A stretch of DNA of 17,638 nucleotides from Clostridia bacterium (GTDB lineage Bacteria; Bacillota; DSM-521; Neomoorellales; Neomoorellaceae), in the NCBI GenBank assembly GCA_030445875.1, contig JASUSX010000012.1:1-17638 (forward strand), in the 5' to 3' direction. A program made the position numbers and the translations under genes. How positions within the stretch are numbered: the stretch's first letter is position 1; every line of letters begins with the position of its first letter. Below the pieces are notes generated by a model. It saw only the letters and a program-made list of their open reading frames with translations. It was not told the DNA's origin and did not search any database. Positions 14,588 to 17,638 of this stretch are shown here, one piece after another.

Positions 14588-15349
14588 ATGCAGTACCTCG
14601 AGGTCTTCCTGCAGACCATCCTGGCCTTCGCGGCTATCCTGATCTACACCCGCATTCTCGGCAAACAGCAAATCGGCCAGCTAACCTTTTTTGAATACAT
14701 TAACGGCATCACCTTTGGCAGTATAGCCGCCGTCCTGGCCACCGACACGGAGCCCAGCCGGACCGGTATCCACTTCCTGGGCCTGACCCTGTTCGCCTTC
14801 CTGACCTGGTTAGCGGGCTATGCGGCCCTGGTTAGCCGGCCGGCGCGCAAGCTTATTTCCGGCGAGCCCACTGTGGTCGTTCACAACGGCAAAATACTGG
14901 AAGAAAACATGAAAAAAATGCGGTATAATTTTGATGAGCTGGCCATGCAGCTGCGGCAAAAGAATGTTTTTGATATCGCCGATGTGGAATATGCTCTTCT
15001 GGAGCCCGATGGCGACCTCAGCATCCTGCTGAAGTCCCAGAAACGGCCCCTGACGCCGGCCGACCTCCAGTTGCCCACCCAGTATGAGGGGGTACCCAGA
15101 GAACTAGTGATGGACGGGGAGATCCTTTTCCAGAACCTCAAGCAAAATAACCTGGACGAAAAGTGGCTCATCCAGCAGCTCCAGGCCCAGGGGGTCCAGG
15201 ACATCAGCCAGGTGGATTACGCCGTGTTAAGAAGCGATGGCTCCTTGTATGTCAACTGCAAGGAAGACGATATCGTCCACCCGGGAGATATTACCGACGC
15301 CCCGGAAAGCCCGGTGAGCACCCGGAAGGAAGAGCAGGACCAGCCGTAA
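14588..15349 (+). CDS. DUF421 (YetF/YrbG-like) membrane protein
   Basis: This 253-residue protein has three membrane helices in the first 85 residues (about 5-22, 34-52, 62-82), with IYTRILGKQQIGQLTFFEYINGI between the first two, a hallmark of the family. The cytoplasmic part holds two related halves: VVHNGKILEENMKKMRYNFDE through YALLEPDGDLSIL, and LVMDGEILFQNLKQNNLDE through YAVLRSDGSLYVN. A charged tail follows. Homologues such as B. subtilis YetF are poorly understood, and several are linked to sporulation or stress. The ATG at 14588 follows ACGGGGGG at 7 bases. A possible terminator follows at once. Family assignment is secure, function unknown. Confidence 0.9.
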   Translation: MQYLEVFLQTILAFAAILIYTRILGKQQIGQLTFFEYINGITFGSIAAVLATDTEPSRTGIHFLGLTLFAFLTWLAGYAALVSRPARKLISGEPTVVVHNGKILEENMKKMRYNFDELAMQLRQKNVFDIADVEYALLEPDGDLSILLKSQKRPLTPADLQLPTQYEGVPRELVMDGEILFQNLKQNNLDEKWLIQQLQAQGVQDISQVDYAVLRSDGSLYVNCKEDDIVHPGDITDAPESPVSTRKEEQDQP

Positions 15350-15351
15350 AC

Positions 15352-15382
15352 CTCCTCTGATGGGACTGGAGGAGCCTCTTTT
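15352..15382 (+). terminator. Possible intrinsic terminator after the DUF421 gene
   Basis: CTCCTC (15352-15357) pairs with GAGGAG (15369-15374) around an 11-base loop, followed by CCTCTTTT (15375-15382). It lies 2 bases past the stop codon. The stem is short and the T tract is interrupted, so read-through into the RNA region is possible. Confidence 0.6.
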
Positions 15383-15383
15383 A

Positions 15384-15413
15384 AGGACTAGCGCCTGTTC
15401 CACGAACTATAAA
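15384..15413 (+). promoter_or_regulatory. Possible promoter of the structured RNA
   Basis: TATAAA (15408-15413) has a weak -35, AGGACT (15384-15389), 18 bases upstream that matches only the central GAC. The predicted start, near 15420, lies about 10 bases before the closing helix of the RNA at 15430, a spacing that fits a dedicated promoter. Confidence 0.4.
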
Positions 15414-15429
15414 AGGGTGGGTCTACTTA

Positions 15430-15610
15430 GGGTGAGGCAGGTTCCCGGAAGGCGCATTTGCAGCCTTAGTTCAAAGAGCGGATCAGGCCGAGGAAAAAGC
15501 GCTGCCACCTGTTTGAGGCCTGAAGGGCCGAATTTGGCCGCGCCCGAGGCCTGCGGAGCTCGTACAAGTATAAGGGCGCAACTAGCGCCTGGAGGGAACC
15601 TGCCTTACCC
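15430..15610 (+). ncRNA. Unassigned structured RNA (6S-like rod or leader of the mutase gene)
   Basis: This is the main content of the 326-base gap 15350-15675. Bases 15430-15446 pair with 15594-15610 in a 17-bp helix with one G-U pair. A symmetric GGA/GGA loop follows (15447-15449 and 15591-15593). Then AGGCGC (15450-15455) can pair with GCGCCT (15585-15590). Further in, 15457-15467 pairs with 15546-15557 with one bulged C. CAGGCC (15484-15489) pairs with GGCCTG (15517-15522), next to a tandem G-A step. A small hairpin, GGCCG-AATT-TGGCC, fills 15526-15539 on the 3' side. A rod about 181 bases long with a central bubble and a 3'-side hairpin resembles 6S RNA, but I recognise no 6S sequence signature. 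It does not match TPP, SAM, glmS, c-di-GMP, T-box, RNase P, SRP or tmRNA as I know them. No terminator follows, so a leader role is equally possible. The 65 bases from 15611 to the mutase gene hold only its ribosome site. Confidence 0.65.
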
Positions 15611-15675
15611 CTGATAGAGGCTATTATTCCAAACACCATTTTTAGCAGTTTCCTATTCCCGAAGGAGGGGTTTGC

Positions 15676-17091
15676 ATGACCATCAAATTTGGTACCGATG
15701 GCTGGCGGGCCATTATCGCCGACGAATTCACCTTCACTAATGTCCGCCTGGTGACCCAGGCCGTAGCCAATTATTTGCAGGCGGAAAAGGGGCCCGGGGA
15801 GGTCGTTATCGGTTACGATAACCGTTTTTTGGCGCCGGAGTTTGCCTGCGCCGCGGCGGAAGTCCTGACGGCCAATGACTTTACCGTCTACCTGCCCTCC
15901 CGCTCGGTACCCACACCGGTAACCGCCTGGGCCATAAAAAGATATAACGCCCTGGGGGCCTTAATGCTCACGGCCAGCCACAACCCGCCCGCTTATTCCG
16001 GCATCAAATTTATCCCTGCTTATGCCGGCCCGGCTACCCCGGAGATCACCACAGCCATTGAAAAGGAAATTGCCTCCTTAATGGCTGGCGGTAATGTCGA
16101 ACACCAGGAGCTAGCTGTGGCCCGGCAGCAAGGGCGGGTTAAAGAGCTCGATCCCCGCAAGGAGTACCTGGAATACCTGGCAGGCCTTATCGATACCGAC
16201 GTCATTAAAAAAGCCCGGCTGAAGGTGGTCGTCGACCCCCTTTATGGCGCCGGCATCGATTATCTGGACGATTTTCTGCAACGCTGCGGCTGTCAGGTAC
16301 ATACCCTGCATAATCACCGCGACCCCCTCTTTGGTGGCTCCTTGCCCGACCCCAGCGCCCGCGGTTTAAGCGACCTGGCTTACCAGGTGCGGGCCACAGG
16401 GGCAGATGTGGGATTGGCCCTGGACGGCGATGGTGACCGCTTTGGGGTAGTCGATGGGGATGGGACTTACCTGCCGGCCAACGAGATCCTTTACCTGATC
16501 CTGGCCCACCTCCTTTACCACCGGCAATTAAGGGGGCCGGTAGCCCGCACGGTGGCGACCACCCACAACCTGGACCGGCTGGCTGCTGCCTGTGACCAGG
16601 AGGTTATTGAAACCCCGGTGGGCTTCAAGTATATCGGCGCTGCCCTGAGGGAAAGGGATTGCATCCTGGGGGGCGAAGAGAGCGGGGGTGTAAGCATACG
16701 CGGGCATATTCCGGAAAAGGACGGTATCCTGGCTACGGCCCTGGTGGCCGAATTGCGGGCTGTCCAGGGTCGCAGCCTGCAGCTTATCCTGGCTGATCTG
16801 CAGCAGCGCTACGGCCGCCTGGTCAGCCAGAGGCTGGACCTGGAGGTTGACCCCGAGGTCAAGGCCAGGGTTTTGCAGGAATTGCCCCGCTTTACCCCGG
16901 CCAAAATTGCCGGCCTGCCGGTCACCGGCAGGCTGACGGTAGACGGCGTTAAGTTTATCCTCGCCGATGGCAGTTGGGTCCTCCTCCGGCCTTCGGGGAC
17001 CGAACCCCTCCTGCGCCTGTATGTGGAGGCACCCGATGCCGAGCGCCTCCACCTGCTTCAGAAGACGGTAACTACTGCCCTGAGGATTTAA
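15676..17091 (+). CDS. Phosphoglucomutase/phosphomannomutase family protein
   Basis: This alpha-D-phosphohexomutase interconverts hexose-6- and 1-phosphates through a phosphoserine. In the 471 residues the active Ser101 lies in LTASHNPPAYSGIKF, the metal loop is DGDGDR (Asp250, Asp252, Asp254), the sugar-binding loop is GGEESGG (332-338), and the phosphate loop is RPSGTEP (438-444). The four-domain layout and length are complete. The loop after SHNP is unlike GlmM, so I favour phosphogluco- or phosphomannomutase activity. Such sugar-1-phosphates feed nucleotide sugars for wall polymers, which suits the nearby cluster. The ATG at 15676 follows GAAGGAGGGG at 6 bases. Upstream is the structured RNA that may regulate it. 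The last 20 bases overlap a convergent small gene. Confidence 0.93.
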   Translation: MTIKFGTDGWRAIIADEFTFTNVRLVTQAVANYLQAEKGPGEVVIGYDNRFLAPEFACAAAEVLTANDFTVYLPSRSVPTPVTAWAIKRYNALGALMLTASHNPPAYSGIKFIPAYAGPATPEITTAIEKEIASLMAGGNVEHQELAVARQQGRVKELDPRKEYLEYLAGLIDTDVIKKARLKVVVDPLYGAGIDYLDDFLQRCGCQVHTLHNHRDPLFGGSLPDPSARGLSDLAYQVRATGADVGLALDGDGDRFGVVDGDGTYLPANEILYLILAHLLYHRQLRGPVARTVATTHNLDRLAAACDQEVIETPVGFKYIGAALRERDCILGGEESGGVSIRGHIPEKDGILATALVAELRAVQGRSLQLILADLQQRYGRLVSQRLDLEVDPEVKARVLQELPRFTPAKIAGLPVTGRLTVDGVKFILADGSWVLLRPSGTEPLLRLYVEAPDAERLHLLQKTVTTALRI

Positions 17092-17242
17092 AATAGGCGG
17101 CGTACTCATCGGCCGAGAGTTCCCGGTAGCAGCTGGGGCACAGGGAGCCTTTGCCGGGGATTTCGATGGAGTTTTCCAGCCCCAGGCGTTCCATTAAGCT
17201 CAAGGAAGCCCCGCAGCGCAGGCAGGCATCGGCTGCCGGCAT
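17072..17242 (-). CDS. Small zinc-ribbon protein, 56 residues
   Basis: I do not recognise a named family. The 56 residues contain two CxxC pairs, CLRCG near the start (Cys8, Cys11) and CPSCYREL near residue 39, a spacing that suits one structural zinc. The tail is SADEYAAYFKSSGQ. The ATG at 17242 has an excellent site, AAGGAGGTGATAACC, directly before it. A longer frame to 17401 has no such support and would cross the divergent gene. The stop codon lies inside the mutase gene, giving a 20-base antisense overlap. It may be a regulator or an assembly factor, but nothing visible decides this. Confidence 0.8.
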   Translation of the reverse strand: MPAADACLRCGASLSLMERLGLENSIEIPGKGSLCPSCYRELSADEYAAYFKSSGQ

Positions 17243-17310
17243 GGTTATCACCTCCTTATCTTTCACCCTCCTGCCTTCACCGCATAGGATGGAGCAGGGG
17301 GTGAATTTAT

Positions 17311-17638
17311 ATGGGCTACCAGGCACCGGTAGTTTTACTGGCAGCCATCGCTTTCCTGGCCCTGGCCTACAGCTGGTTTGGGTGGAGGCAAAAAACCACA
17401 AATTGTTGTTGTCCCTGTTTAACCCTGCTCCTGGACAATCAAGAGAGTTTCCTGGAGGGCTTGCTCCGCCAGTTTTTACGCTGGTCCTACTGGCATGGTA
17501 CTCCCTGGCGGCTACGGGTTATTCTCTACTCCCCGGCGCAGGCGACCATTGCTATCTTACGCCATTTTCTTAATCTCTATCCCTTTGACCTGGAGGTTAC
17601 CGTTGACCAAGAGCCACCCTGGCGGGCCGGCTCTGAAG
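17311..17638 (+). CDS. Membrane-anchored protein of unknown function, cut by right edge
   Basis: I do not recognise this protein. From the ATG at 17311 the frame stays open to the end of the window, giving 109 residues. An N-terminal hydrophobic segment (about 6-22, VVLLAAIAFLALAYSWF) is followed by a basic WRQK and a cysteine cluster, NCCCPC, about residues 31-36. A predicted soluble part follows, with LLDNQESFLEGLLRQFLRW and then RVILYSPAQATIAILRHFLN, which looks alpha/beta. AGGGGGTGA lies 7 bases upstream of the ATG. It is divergent from the zinc-ribbon gene across 68 bases. A long overlapping frame in another phase (17151-17573) lacks a ribosome site and crosses the zinc-ribbon gene, so I reject it. 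Confidence 0.7.
   Translation, partial: MGYQAPVVLLAAIAFLALAYSWFGWRQKTTNCCCPCLTLLLDNQESFLEGLLRQFLRWSYWHGTPWRLRVILYSPAQATIAILRHFLNLYPFDLEVTVDQEPPWRAGSE

Noticed and set aside
15411..15425. AAAGGGTGGGTCTAC resembling the T-box antiterminator sequence
   Set aside because: The match is partial, no specifier stem or terminator follows in the right order, and the downstream gene is not a tRNA synthetase or amino acid gene.
15440..15466. CCGGAAGG followed by GCAGCC, as in the SRP RNA tip
   Set aside because: In SRP RNA this forms a local tetraloop hairpin. Here the same bases pair over long range with 15585-15604, and no other SRP feature is present.
15360..15614. 84-residue open frame across the DUF421-mutase gap
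   Set aside because: No ribosome site, low-complexity translation, and it runs through the self-complementary RNA region, whose base pairing explains the sequence better.
17151..17573. 140-residue plus-strand frame at the right end
   Set aside because: It crosses the zinc-ribbon gene antisense and lies out of phase with the better-supported frame starting at 17311.

Overview
The window looks like chromosomal DNA of a GC-rich, endospore-forming Firmicute of the thermophilic clostridial type. Protein style, frequent GTG/TTG starts and strong purine-rich ribosome binding sites make a Moorella-like acetogen my best guess, but no 16S gene or other decisive marker is present. I saw no insertion sequence, prophage, tRNA, rRNA or CRISPR array. 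It reads as ordinary core chromosome with several uncharacterised small genes.

Left part (1-5030). A cysteine desulfurase (minus strand) runs off the left edge. Divergent from it is a cytoplasmic trypsin-fold protease homologue. It meets the spore germination pair sleB-ypeB tail to tail, with one base between the two stop codons. A good forespore sigma-G promoter precedes sleB. Next come three orphan small proteins (minus, plus, minus), which may belong to the spore, and an FmdB-type zinc ribbon protein with a near-consensus sigma-A promoter.

Middle part (5430-14275). A nitronate monooxygenase-like flavoprotein is followed by a secreted protein with two copper amine oxidase N-terminal-like domains fused to a glucosaminidase-like domain. 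Then comes a co-directional envelope cluster: a DUF5693 membrane protein, the polysaccharide pyruvyl transferase CsaB, a MurJ-family flippase, FabZ, and a WecA/TagO-type polyprenyl-phosphate sugar-1-phosphate transferase. The first three overlap and are probably translationally coupled. Together they suggest assembly, flipping and pyruvylation of a cell-wall polymer of the kind that anchors SLH-domain S-layer proteins. FabZ supplies fatty acid elongation for lipids.

Right part (14276-17638). After a clear terminator come a 31-residue membrane peptide missing from ordinary ORF lists, a DUF421 (YetF-like) membrane protein, and a 326-base gap. The gap holds a strongly structured RNA (about 15430-15610) closed by a 17-bp helix. 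I could not assign it to a known riboswitch. Its shape is loosely like 6S RNA, and it may instead be the leader of the downstream phosphohexomutase gene. The window ends with a small zinc-ribbon gene whose 3' end overlaps the mutase gene antisense, and a membrane-anchored protein cut by the right edge.

The most interesting items are the unassigned structured RNA with its alternative pairings, the CsaB-centred envelope cluster, and the short SleB lacking its usual peptidoglycan-binding domain.
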